Counted from the first letter of the stretch, positions 1 through 5,692 are shown. The stretch: DNA of 6,267 nt from Campylobacteraceae bacterium (GCA_031290675.1 JAITNC010000032.1:1-6267); one strand, 5' to 3'. The notes: generated by a model not told the origin, from the sequence alone. Translations and numbers: made by a program.

Positions 1-782
1 CCCGTTAATTTTGATAAAAGTTTGGCTTTTGATTTATTTGATATTTCAAGCGGAAATATATCATCTACGTTTAAACGCTCACCGTTCATTTCGTTATCGT
101 TGCCTTTTATCACTATCGCCCATTCGCCGTTTAGATTTGCGGATTTTAACTCTTCATAAATCTTTTCCGCACTGCCGAAGTAATGGGTTTCATATCTTTT
201 GCTCGCTTCTTTGATGAAAAACATCTCTTTTTCGGGTGCAAAAAGGCTAAGTTCACGGGCAAATTTTAGTATTCTGTGCGTGGACTCGTACAAAACAACG
301 CTGTAGGGAAAAGAGAGTATCTCTTTCAGCTCTTTTTCTCTCGCCTCTTTTTTGTGTGGTAAAAATCCGTGAAAATAAAACTTACTCCCCTCAAAACCGC
401 TTGAAGCGAGTGAGAGCAAAAGCGCATTTGCACCCGGCAGCACTTCGTAAGGTATGTTGTTTTGTTGGGCGAAGCGCACGAGCAAAGCTCCTGGGTCGCT
501 TATACAAGGCATACCCGCGTCGCTCACATACGCCGTGTTTGAACTCAAGAAATCATTTGCATTCAAGCTTTTTATCACATCTTTTTCGTTATGAGAATGC
601 AGTGAGATAAATCTCTGTTCTGTGGTTGGCTGCTCGCCAAATTTCTCGCTTATGAGCATAATAAGTTTTTTTGTAACTCTGGTATCTTCGCAAAAGAGAG
701 TAGGTGTGGAGAGAAGGAGCTTTAAGCTCCTTATAGATATATCTTCAAGATTTCCTATCGGTGTAGGAATAAAATACAGCAT
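1..782 (-). CDS. rsmI: 16S rRNA (cytidine1402-2'-O)-methyltransferase RsmI, 3' end cut off by window edge
   Basis: RsmI 2'-O-methylates C1402 of 16S rRNA in the decoding centre, using S-adenosylmethionine; it is a cytoplasmic enzyme of the tetrapyrrole-methylase fold. I translated 260 complete codons with no stop; the frame runs off the left edge, and since relatives are usually about 270-290 residues, only the C-terminal tail should be missing. Visible motifs are PTPIGNLEDI (residues 6-15), CEDTR (31-35), SDAGMPCISDPG (87-98), PGANALLLS (116-124, where many homologues have PGPSA), FHGFLP (137-142), YESTHR (165-170) and a C-terminal GEWAIVIKG. The ATG at 780-782 shares one base with the rpmE stop (TAATG). 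No Shine-Dalgarno sequence is seen before it, so translation probably depends on coupling to rpmE. Family identity is firm; the methylation site is known from the E. coli enzyme. Confidence 0.95.
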   Translation of the reverse strand, partial: MLYFIPTPIGNLEDISIRSLKLLLSTPTLFCEDTRVTKKLIMLISEKFGEQPTTEQRFISLHSHNEKDVIKSLNANDFLSSNTAYVSDAGMPCISDPGALLVRFAQQNNIPYEVLPGANALLLSLASSGFEGSKFYFHGFLPHKKEAREKELKEILSFPYSVVLYESTHRILKFARELSLFAPEKEMFFIKEASKRYETHYFGSAEKIYEELKSANLNGEWAIVIKGNDNEMNGERLNVDDIFPLEISNKSKAKLLSKLT

Positions 783-982
783 TATTTCATATTGTATTTT
801 TTCTTAAACTTCTCTACTCGTCCGGCGGCATCAACGATTTTCTCGCTGCCTGTAAAAAACGGGTGGCAAGAAGAGCAGATGTCTATTCTCATTTCAGACT
901 TATTTGACAAGGTCGTGAAAGTGTTGCCGCAAGCGCACGTTACCGTACACTCTACGTATGAGGGGTGAATCTCTTTTTTCAT
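782..982 (-). CDS. rpmE: 50S ribosomal protein L31, zinc-binding type
   Basis: L31 is a small protein of the large ribosomal subunit that helps bridge the two subunits. The 66-residue product is of normal length. It is the zinc-containing (C+) form: Cys16 and Cys18 in CACGN and Cys36 and Cys39 in CSSCHPF make the usual four-cysteine site, followed by FTG and a basic C-terminal tail (KFKKKYNMK). The ATG at 980-982 has a good ribosome binding site, AAAGGA at 989-994. A near-consensus promoter lies about 80 bases upstream. The stop overlaps the rsmI start by one base, so the two genes are almost certainly cotranscribed. In bacteria with zinc-independent L31 paralogues the C+ form is the zinc-replete version; whether a paralogue exists here cannot be seen. 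Confidence 0.97.
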   Translation of the reverse strand: MKKEIHPSYVECTVTCACGNTFTTLSNKSEMRIDICSSCHPFFTGSEKIVDAAGRVEKFKKKYNMK

Positions 983-1016
983 AATTTTTCCTTTAGTTTT
1001 TTAAAAAAATATATTG

Positions 1017-1055
1017 CCTTCTTTATTATAAATCTAGCGAAAAACAATTAGAAGG
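1017..1055 (-). promoter_or_regulatory. Possible stem in the rpmE leader
   Basis: AGAAGG at 1050-1055 and CCTTCT at 1017-1022 are perfect inverted copies separated by 27 bases. In the minus-strand transcript the first arm would lie right at the predicted 5' end. Ribosomal protein leaders often carry autoregulatory folds, but six pairs with an A/T-rich loop is weak, and I see no L31-like target structure. Treat it as a hint only. Confidence 0.25.
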
Positions 1056-1061
1056 GGTGGC

Positions 1062-1090
1062 ATTATATCAAAAAGTTTATAATATTTCAA
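1062..1090 (-). promoter_or_regulatory. Sigma-70 promoter of rpmE-rsmI
   Basis: On the minus strand there is TTGAAA (1085-1090), a 17-base spacer, then TATAAT (1062-1067): a perfect -10 and a five-of-six -35 at ideal spacing. The predicted start of transcription is near 1055, giving a leader of roughly 70 bases before rpmE. The -35 begins only two bases after the rsmE stop codon, so the promoter fills the only real gap between the upstream run and rpmE. A second TATAAT lies downstream at 1025-1030 but lacks a good -35. Confidence 0.8.
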
Positions 1091-1092
1091 TA

Positions 1093-1761
1093 TTAGATGA
1101 GTAATTTTGAGCAAATAGCCACAACTGCGCTCTCGGAACGCAGCGTATTTTCGCACTCAAACCCAACTGTTGTAAATTTTTCAAGCCTCTCCCGCTCTTC
1201 TTGCGCAAAACCGCCCTCGCTGCCTACAAGCCAAGTTTTGGGCAGATTTTTGACATTACCAAGTCTGTTTTCACAGAAATCAACCACGCCGATATCGTTA
1301 TAATTTTGCAAAAAATGCTCAAGCGAGTTAAAAAGCTCAAACTCTATCAAATCTCCCCTTCCGCACTGCTCGCACGAGTTTATCGCTACTCTTTTCAGCT
1401 TTTGAAAGTCAAGTTTGAAGTTGCGCTGTGAGTATTTCATGTAAACAAAGATGATTTTTCGCACTCCAAGTTCGTTTAAAAATGGAAGCGTTTTTTCTAC
1501 TGTCTTTGGCTCAACTACCGCCCACGCTATATTTAAATCCGATGTTTTAGCGGGGGTGTGTTTGGCTTCCACGAGCTCGCACAAAGCGTCCTTTTTGCCT
1601 ATTTCTACGACTTTGTACGTGTAGAGATACTCATCTTTAAGGTTGCGAAAAAAAAGCGGCTTTTGTGCGTCAAAACGTCTGACTTTAAAGATGTGTGAGT
1701 ATGTCTCACCTTCTATCTTTATGGTAGGCTGGAGCGCTTTTTCGTGATATACGAACCTCAT
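1093..1761 (-). CDS. rsmE: 16S rRNA (uridine1498-N3)-methyltransferase RsmE
   Basis: RsmE methylates N3 of U1498 in helix 44 of 16S rRNA, close to the P-site, using S-adenosylmethionine; it belongs to the SPOUT (trefoil-knot) methyltransferases and normally acts as a dimer. The product is 222 residues, slightly short for the family (about 225-250). Visible are the N-terminal PUA-like part with HIFKVRRF (23-30), a basic SQRN near 111-114, EQCGR (131-135), the knot motif GSEGGFAQEE (180-189, usually GPEGG) and LRSESAVVA (207-215, usually LR-ETA). The final helix after that motif is very short. The ATG at 1759-1761 directly follows the stop of the membrane-protein gene (TAG then ATG, no gap) and has only a weak GGG upstream, so coupled translation is likely. 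Identity is well supported; the Ser replacements in both motifs are conservative variants. Confidence 0.94.
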   Translation of the reverse strand: MRFVYHEKALQPTIKIEGETYSHIFKVRRFDAQKPLFFRNLKDEYLYTYKVVEIGKKDALCELVEAKHTPAKTSDLNIAWAVVEPKTVEKTLPFLNELGVRKIIFVYMKYSQRNFKLDFQKLKRVAINSCEQCGRGDLIEFELFNSLEHFLQNYNDIGVVDFCENRLGNVKNLPKTWLVGSEGGFAQEERERLEKFTTVGFECENTLRSESAVVAICSKLLI

Positions 1762-2157
1762 CTAATGCACGCCCAAAGCATTGAGGAAGATAGCCAAAAC
1801 TACGAGTATCTCGCAAAGATATTTTTTCCAAAGCAAGCTCTTAAACCGTGTAAAATTGGCTTCTTTTTTGCTTAATTTGCGCATTTTTATTCCACTTATC
1901 AAGACGACTATCAGCACAACGATAAAAGCTGCGTCTAAAAGCGTGAAACGCTGTTCTAAAAACAGCCCGACAACAAGGCAAAAAAAGACCACGCTGTAAA
2001 AAAGATAATACGTCGGATTTAACAATGAGTAGCGTTTTTTCAAAGAGTTATACTCTTTGGAGGCGAGTGCGATGACAAGCCCCACGAAAGCAGCCAACCC
2101 AAACAACAGCATAGCGCCAAAAGCGATGTTAAAAACAAGCGTTATCGTCTCTTGCAT
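1762..2157 (-). CDS. Small membrane protein with four predicted helices, function unknown
   Basis: I do not recognise a family. The 131-residue product is strongly hydrophobic with four likely membrane segments at about residues 7-33, 50-66, 71-92 and 112-130. The loop between the first two is basic (KEYNSLKKRY), as is the loop between the third and fourth (KMRKLSKKEANFTRFK); by the positive-inside rule both would face the cytoplasm, placing both termini outside. No cysteine pairs, histidine clusters or other catalytic motif are visible. The start overlaps the last base of the cytochrome stop (TAATG) and no Shine-Dalgarno site precedes it, and the stop abuts the rsmE start. It is therefore probably translated by reinitiation within the operon. 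A link to the neighbouring cytochrome at the membrane is possible but only inferred from position. Confidence 0.85.
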   Translation of the reverse strand: MQETITLVFNIAFGAMLLFGLAAFVGLVIALASKEYNSLKKRYSLLNPTYYLFYSVVFFCLVVGLFLEQRFTLLDAAFIVVLIVVLISGIKMRKLSKKEANFTRFKSLLWKKYLCEILVVLAIFLNALGVH

Positions 2158-2795
2158 TATTTGCCCAAAGTCTGGATATAGCCCGCTACATCGTTGATGT
2201 CGCTCTCACTCAAAGGTTTCACGATGGGCGCCATACTCGCTTTCATCTTGCCGCCGTAAGTGCCGCCTTTATAGCCGCTCAACGCCTCAACGATATTTTC
2301 CTTGCTCCAGTTTGAGATATCTTGGCTACTGTTCAGGGCTTTTAGATTTGCGGCTTTGCCGTGGCAGACGATACATTTGGCGAAAACTTTTTTGCCGTTG
2401 TCGCTTTGCGTTGTTGCCTCTTTTGCCGCTTGGGCGATGTTTTCGGCTTTTTGCACTGCCTGCTCAGCTACTTCTCCCGCTTTTTGCGACGCCTCTTTGG
2501 CTATCTCCACGGCGGAATTTACAACCTCATCAGTCACTTTTTTCACATCATCGGCACTTTTTGCGACTATTTCGCTGATATTGCCCGCTTGAAGCGATAT
2601 ATCTTTGCTTATCTCATCAGCTTTTTCAATAGCTTTTGAAGCTGTTTCGCTGACTTGCGAGAGGATATTTTGCGTGCTTTGATTTAAACTCTCAAACACG
2701 GGCGAAATCGCACTACTGTCAGACTTTTGCTCTTTATCAGAGCCGCAGCCGCCTAAAAACAAACACGCTAAGAGTAGAACAGTTATGTTTCTCAT
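2157..2795 (-). CDS. c-type cytochrome lipoprotein with long helical tether
   Basis: An exported, probably membrane-anchored single-haem cytochrome. Residues 1-16 are a lipoprotein signal peptide ending in the lipobox LGGC, so Cys17 would be lipidated. Residues about 40-128 form a continuous Ala/Lys/Glu-rich amphipathic helix without proline or aromatic residues, resembling LEA- or apolipoprotein-like repeats. Residues about 133-212 are a class I cytochrome domain: haem site CIVCH (141-145), then GYKGGTYGGKMKASMAP, where Met188 (or Met184) is the likely sixth iron ligand, and a C-terminal helix DINDVAGYIQTL. This short domain resembles the c553-type cytochromes common in Campylobacterota. The start ATG (2793-2795) has AAGGA at 2801-2805, well placed, and the gap to queD is 11 bases. 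The redox partner cannot be read from context: neighbours make queuosine, molybdopterin and ribosome modifications. Confidence 0.9.
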   Translation of the reverse strand: MRNITVLLLACLFLGGCGSDKEQKSDSSAISPVFESLNQSTQNILSQVSETASKAIEKADEISKDISLQAGNISEIVAKSADDVKKVTDEVVNSAVEIAKEASQKAGEVAEQAVQKAENIAQAAKEATTQSDNGKKVFAKCIVCHGKAANLKALNSSQDISNWSKENIVEALSGYKGGTYGGKMKASMAPIVKPLSESDINDVAGYIQTLGK

Positions 2796-2806
2796 CTTTT
2801 TCCTTT

Positions 2807-3388
2807 TTATATCAATCTTGGATTTGTGAAATGCTCCCCGTCAAGTATCTTTTGCCAAATATACGGCTGCGACCAATCCTCTTGGACGGCGGTTGAAAAT
2901 GAAATCTCGCTCGGGTTTATCAAGCCCAAAATCTCGCTGTAAGCGTCTTTGGCGTTCGCTTTGGCGTATCCGTTTTCGGTTTCGTGGACTATGACGCTCT
3001 CTATCCTCACTCGCCCCTCGCCGTTCACGAAAACAGTCCTTATCAAAAGCAGGTCAAACATGATAAATATCACTCGTGCAAACTGCTCCGCTGTCGGGTT
3101 TACAGGCAGCTCCACCCACCGCTCGGAGTACTTTTTCATAGCCTCAACGTACCCTTCGTCGTCTTTGCTCCAAAGCGTGATAGAGTGGTCAAAACTGTCT
3201 ATCAAATCCTGCATATGCGTCTTCATAAGTCCAAAGTCGTATACCATTTGAGCGTTATCAAAATTGTCGGATTCAAACAAAACTTCAACTTTGTATGAGT
3301 GTCCGTGTATGCTGCTGCGGCACTTTTTGCTTGAACAATTGCGGACTATGTGTGTGTTTTCAAACCTAAATATTTTTCTTATTATCAT
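2807..3388 (-). CDS. queD: 6-carboxy-5,6,7,8-tetrahydropterin synthase (QueD/PTPS family)
   Basis: QueD converts 7,8-dihydroneopterin triphosphate to 6-carboxytetrahydropterin, the second step towards 7-deazaguanine and queuosine. The T-fold zinc site is clear: His13 in FENTHIV, and His28 and His30 in IHGHSY. Cys23 is the likely catalytic cysteine, Asp67-His68 lie in FDHSITLW and Glu136 in VHETENG is the pterin-binding glutamate. The product is 193 residues, against about 120 in E. coli; the excess includes an insert around 74-93 and a C-terminal extension of about 50 residues after position 142. I chose the ATG at 3386-3388 because GGGGAG sits six bases upstream; an in-frame GTG at 3407-3409 would add seven residues and overlap queE. 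The queE stop lies one base upstream of this start. A PTPS-like activity is conceivable, but adjacency to queE favours QueD. Confidence 0.93.
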   Translation of the reverse strand: MIIRKIFRFENTHIVRNCSSKKCRSSIHGHSYKVEVLFESDNFDNAQMVYDFGLMKTHMQDLIDSFDHSITLWSKDDEGYVEAMKKYSERWVELPVNPTAEQFARVIFIMFDLLLIRTVFVNGEGRVRIESVIVHETENGYAKANAKDAYSEILGLINPSEISFSTAVQEDWSQPYIWQKILDGEHFTNPRLI

Positions 3389-3389
3389 C

Positions 3390-4157
3390 TCAAACTCCCC
3401 TCTTTTCACCCCACAGGCGAATGTGAATTCTATCTGCGTAATTGTAACCGCTTTTTATGCAAAATGAGATGATATCGTAGCAATTTTTTTCAATTTCCTC
3501 ACTATTTTTACCAAGCGGCATACAAAAAACGCTCAAATGGGTGTTTTTGATGATGTCATCTATCTGCGATTTGGCTTCGCCGCTTTTTATCATCTCGGCG
3601 TCCAAAACAAACTTGAAAAACGCCTCGCGAGCGTGTGCGGCGATGTTTGTGATAGCTGTTTTATTTACCCTTTTCTCGTAGCTTTCGCCCGAGTTTGAGA
3701 GTTTCACACTCATGGCAAAACCGACCTCTTTATAAAGTGGAAATTTTTCAAAATCCACATCTATGCTGGCGTTTGTTTCCATAAAAACCTTAAAGCCTTT
3801 ATCTAAAGAGAGCTTCAAAAAATCATAAAAAATAGGATTTTTGTGGTGTATCAGCGGTTCGCCGCCCGTGATGACAAGGTGCGGCAAACTCGCTGTGCCA
3901 TAAACCAAAAAGCTTATATGTTCAAACAACTTTTGCGCATCATCATACTCCTCCCAACTGCTTCCAAAATGCTTTTTATCAACCGCATAAAGCGAGTCGC
4001 AGCCGACAAGCGTTGAGTTATCAAGCGGCGAAATAAACTCACAGCCAAACCCTTTGCACGAGAGATTGCACCCGCCAAATCTAACGAACAGCGAGGGCGT
4101 CCCGACGTATCTTCCCTCGCCTTGAATGCTCAAAAAGCTCTCTACGACAGATATCAT
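3390..4157 (-). CDS. queE: 7-carboxy-7-deazaguanine synthase QueE (radical SAM)
   Basis: QueE turns the QueD product 6-carboxytetrahydropterin into 7-carboxy-7-deazaguanine by radical-SAM ring contraction. From the chosen ATG (4155-4157) the product has 255 residues. It opens with the QueE signature ESFLSIQGEGRYVGTPSLF (6-24), then FGGCNLSCKGFGCE with Cys30, Cys34 and Cys39, then GCDSLYAV with Cys53. GGEP (98-101) is the SAM-binding motif and ETNA (127-130) a later core motif. The cysteine spacing is not the usual CX3CX2C; CDSLYAV resembles the segment that normally holds the third cluster cysteine, so an insertion after Cys34 is likely. The start is set by GGGTGA seven bases upstream; an in-frame GTG at 4188-4190 would overlap moaA. 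Adjacent queD confirms the pathway. The family call is firm, the cluster ligands are inferred. Confidence 0.94.
   Translation of the reverse strand: MISVVESFLSIQGEGRYVGTPSLFVRFGGCNLSCKGFGCEFISPLDNSTLVGCDSLYAVDKKHFGSSWEEYDDAQKLFEHISFLVYGTASLPHLVITGGEPLIHHKNPIFYDFLKLSLDKGFKVFMETNASIDVDFEKFPLYKEVGFAMSVKLSNSGESYEKRVNKTAITNIAAHAREAFFKFVLDAEMIKSGEAKSQIDDIIKNTHLSVFCMPLGKNSEEIEKNCYDIISFCIKSGYNYADRIHIRLWGEKRGV
3395..3400 (-). promoter_or_regulatory. Ribosome binding site fixing the queD start
   Basis: GGGGAG on the minus strand, six bases before the ATG at 3388. It lies inside the last codons of queE and decides against the GTG at 3409. Confidence 0.75.
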
Positions 4158-4164
4158 CGGCTGC

Positions 4165-4170
4165 TCACCC
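4165..4170 (-). promoter_or_regulatory. Ribosome binding site of queE, overlapping the moaA stop
   Basis: GGGTGA on the minus strand is made of the last glycine codon and the TGA stop of moaA and lies seven bases before the queE ATG. It matches the 3' part of the Shine-Dalgarno consensus (GGTGA). Confidence 0.6.
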
Positions 4171-5133
4171 GCCGCTTTGGTAAAAAGCACGTGAACTTAC
4201 TTCGTTCTCGCCCTCTTCACGCCAGCGGTTCTCTTTGGGTTTGTTTTTCAAAACCTCACGCAAAATCTCATCTGTTTTTTTCATATCTCCAACTCTTAGC
4301 GCCTCTTTGATACTGAGCGCTTCGTCAAAATAAAGACAAGGTATCAAAAACCCCTCCGCCGTGAGCCTGATACGGTTGCAGCTTTCACAAAAATCGTGCC
4401 TGTGAGGGGCGATGATGCCAAATATATATCCGTCTTGCAGCTCAAACAGCTGAGCAGGCGAAGTGTGGTTTTTCTCTATCTCTTTGAACGTATATTTCGC
4501 GCTTATTATCCTCTGTATCTCGTGCGAGCTTAGACCTTTGATATATTTGTCGGCGAAGTTGTTTTCCATATATTCTATAAAACGCACCATGATATTTCGC
4601 CTCTTCGCATAATCAAAAATATCCAGTATCTCGTCATCATTGACCCCACGCAGCGGCACTGTGTTTATCTTCACACGCATAAAATACCGCTGGGCTTGGT
4701 CTATGCCCTCAAGTACTCGCTCAAGTGCGTCCATTTTGGACATCTTGTACACAACGTCCCGTTTGAGGCTGTCAAGAGAAACATTTACACGTTTTAGCCC
4801 CGCAACACTGAGCTGTTGCGCCAAATCGCCGAGCAGATAGCCGTTTGTCGTGAGGGCTATATCAACATCAGCCTTATAATCTCTAATCATCTTGATAAAA
4901 CAGTCTATATCCGGACGTACGAGCGGCTCTCCGCCTGTGATGCGTATCTTGTTCACGCCGCCGTCTATGACCTGCTTGATGAACAAAAACATCTCTTCGT
5001 AACTTAGTATATTGTTGTGCGGGACCCACACGAACGGTTTTTCGTTCATACAATAAACACAGCGAAAGTTACATCGCTCAGTCACAGAAACACGCAAATA
5101 ATCTATCTTTCTTCCGTGAGCGTCTACCAACAT
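4165..5133 (-). CDS. moaA: GTP 3',8-cyclase MoaA (molybdenum cofactor biosynthesis)
   Basis: MoaA is the radical-SAM enzyme that, with MoaC, converts GTP to cyclic pyranopterin monophosphate, the first step of molybdopterin synthesis. From the chosen ATG (5131-5133) it has 322 residues, normal for the family. The first iron-sulphur site is CNFRCVYC (Cys21, 25, 28); GGEP is at 67-70; TTNGYLL and RVNVSLDSL follow. The second, GTP-binding cluster is CESC-X13-C (Cys249, 252, 266). The protein ends in Gly-Gly, the conserved tail that reaches into the active site. The ATG is preceded by GAGGA at 5139-5143, five bases away, and opens with the typical [15 protein letters not shown]. An ATG at 5188-5190 would add 19 residues, but the likely -10 box lies inside that extension. 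moaA heads the six-gene run; moaC is not in view. Confidence 0.96.
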   Translation of the reverse strand: MLVDAHGRKIDYLRVSVTERCNFRCVYCMNEKPFVWVPHNNILSYEEMFLFIKQVIDGGVNKIRITGGEPLVRPDIDCFIKMIRDYKADVDIALTTNGYLLGDLAQQLSVAGLKRVNVSLDSLKRDVVYKMSKMDALERVLEGIDQAQRYFMRVKINTVPLRGVNDDEILDIFDYAKRRNIMVRFIEYMENNFADKYIKGLSSHEIQRIISAKYTFKEIEKNHTSPAQLFELQDGYIFGIIAPHRHDFCESCNRIRLTAEGFLIPCLYFDEALSIKEALRVGDMKKTDEILREVLKNKPKENRWREEGENEVSSRAFYQSGG

Positions 5134-5138
5134 ATCAT

Positions 5139-5143
5139 TCCTC
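5139..5143 (-). promoter_or_regulatory. Ribosome binding site fixing the moaA start
   Basis: GAGGA on the minus strand, five bases upstream of the ATG at 5133. It decides for the family-typical short N-terminus. Confidence 0.75.
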
Positions 5144-5160
5144 AAATTGTTTTTCGTTCT

Positions 5161-5190
5161 ATTATACATAAAAGTTGAAAAACTAGTCAT
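5161..5190 (-). promoter_or_regulatory. Probable promoter of the moaA operon
   Basis: A perfect TATAAT lies at 5161-5166 on the minus strand, preceded by a T-rich stretch. The best -35 is only ATGACT (5185-5190, 18-base spacer). Weak -35 boxes with T-rich tracts are usual for Campylobacterota sigma-70 promoters. Transcription would start near 5154, giving a leader of about 20 bases. This is the only good promoter seen for the six genes down to rsmE. Confidence 0.6.
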
Positions 5191-5260
5191 TGTCCTTGCT
5201 CAATAAACACATATCGGTCAAAAACAGTTGCTATTTTTATACCTATTACTGCCACTACTC

Positions 5261-5277
5261 CGTCATTGCGGTGAGCC
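5261..5277 (+). repeat. Partial forward palindromic unit (unit A)
   Basis: CGTCATTGCGGTGAGCC shares the CGTCATTGCG head with the unit at 5333 but lacks a matching right arm; it may be a decayed copy. Confidence 0.5.
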
Positions 5278-5287
5278 AAAGCCCACG

Positions 5288-5325
5288 TGTGTCATTGTGA
5301 GGAGCGAAGCGACGTGACAATCTCA
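5288..5325 (+). repeat. 38-base repeat, forward copy (unit B)
   Basis: Identical over 38 bases to the reverse complement of 5655-5692, with three more matches after one mismatch. Inside, ATTGT (5294-5298) can pair with ACAAT (5317-5321) around a core containing GAGCGAAGCGAC, so each copy is itself an imperfect palindrome of REP type. Confidence 0.85.
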
Positions 5326-5332
5326 ACTCCTC

Positions 5333-5396
5333 CGTCATTGCGAGCCGAAGCCCTGAGCTTGCGAAGGGTCTCTCAAGCGTGGCAATCCAGTATTTT
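5333..5396 (+). repeat. Palindromic unit with long loop, forward copy (unit C)
   Basis: Begins CGTCATTGCGAG and ends CGTGGCAATCCAGTATT; both ends recur inverted at 5726-5768. ATTGC (5337-5341) pairs with GCAAT (5382-5386). The interior differs from the inverted copy and carries its own inverted pair, CCCT and AGGG, around GAGCTTGCGA. That insert resembles a repeat core I recall from unrelated bacterial genomes, which I cannot verify here. Confidence 0.75.
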
Positions 5397-5428
5397 GCGT
5401 TAGCAAAATACAGCAAACTTGTTTGCTG
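5390..5428. repeat. Two back-to-back perfect hairpins
   Basis: GTATTTTGC (5390-5398) pairs over nine bases with GCAAAATAC (5403-5411) across a GTTA loop. Directly adjoining, CAGCAAAC (5411-5418) pairs with GTTTGCTG (5421-5428) across TT. On the plus strand the second is followed by TTTCTTT; on the minus strand it is followed by TATTTT, so either orientation could act as a modest terminator. Confidence 0.75.
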
Positions 5429-5644
5429 TTTCTTTCCCCGTTGTAACCGCCAAGCATTGAAGCGTGAAGTCGGATAAAAAGCGAGGACTGTCTGAGCGAC
5501 TGAGCGAGTTCCGCAGCTCCCGACGTAACGCGAATATGCGCAGGGTATCCAAAGGACAGTTACACTAGGGGGAGTTTCTTTGTTTTACTTTCTTTCGGAA
5601 AAGAAAGTAATAAGAGTAAGAGTGAACCAAAAGAGGAAAGAAAC
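5428..5644. other. Central block of nested inverted repeats, candidate structured element
   Basis: Outer arms GTTTCTTTCC (5428-5437) and GGAAAGAAAC (5635-5644) are a perfect ten-base inverted pair; a second GTTTCTTT at 5574-5581 could compete for the right arm. Inside, CCCC (5436-5439) faces GGGG (5568-5571) and TGTAAC (5442-5447) faces GTTACA (5559-5564). Further in, GTCGG (5469-5473) faces CCGAC (5520-5524), and GGACT (5485-5489) faces AGTTCC (5507-5512) with one bulge. CTGAGCGA is repeated in tandem at 5492-5507. The two outermost inner pairs are alternatives, since CCCC overlaps the ten-base arm. The nesting suggests a folded RNA or a mobile-element core; strand and role are unknown. Confidence 0.55.
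5585..5610. repeat. Perfect 11-base-pair hairpin
   Basis: TTACTTTCTTT (5585-5595) is the exact inverse complement of AAAGAAAGTAA (5600-5610), with a CGGA loop. It is the strongest single hairpin in the window. Neither side is followed by a clean run of T, so it is not a standard terminator. Confidence 0.85.
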
Positions 5645-5654
5645 CCAATAGAGC

Positions 5655-5692
5655 TGAGATTGTCACGTCGCTTCGCTCCTCACAATGACACA
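5655..5692 (-). repeat. 38-base repeat, inverted copy (unit B')
   Basis: Exact reverse complement of unit B at 5288-5325; the two copies are 329 bases apart and face each other across the central block. Perfect identity suggests recent duplication, gene conversion or selection on the pairing. Confidence 0.85.

Noticed and set aside
2302..2639. Several overlapping plus-strand open frames opposite the cytochrome gene
   Set aside because: They mirror the low-complexity Ala/Lys helix of the real gene, have Cys/Phe/Leu-heavy composition, no family resemblance, and no upstream signals.
3389..3409. GTG start adding seven residues to QueD
   Set aside because: The ATG at 3388 has GGGGAG at ideal spacing and begins in the family-typical place.
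3990..4080. Frameshift or sequencing error explaining the odd QueE cysteine spacing
   Set aside because: The frame is intact on both sides and the segment reads sensibly into GCDSLYAV, so an insertion in the protein is the simpler explanation.
4158..4190. GTG start adding eleven residues to QueE and overlapping moaA
   Set aside because: The ATG at 4157 has its own ribosome binding site and MISVVESF is the usual QueE N-terminus.
5134..5190. ATG at 5190 adding 19 residues to MoaA
   Set aside because: The extension is unlike the family, and the best -10 box lies within it, so it would probably not be transcribed.
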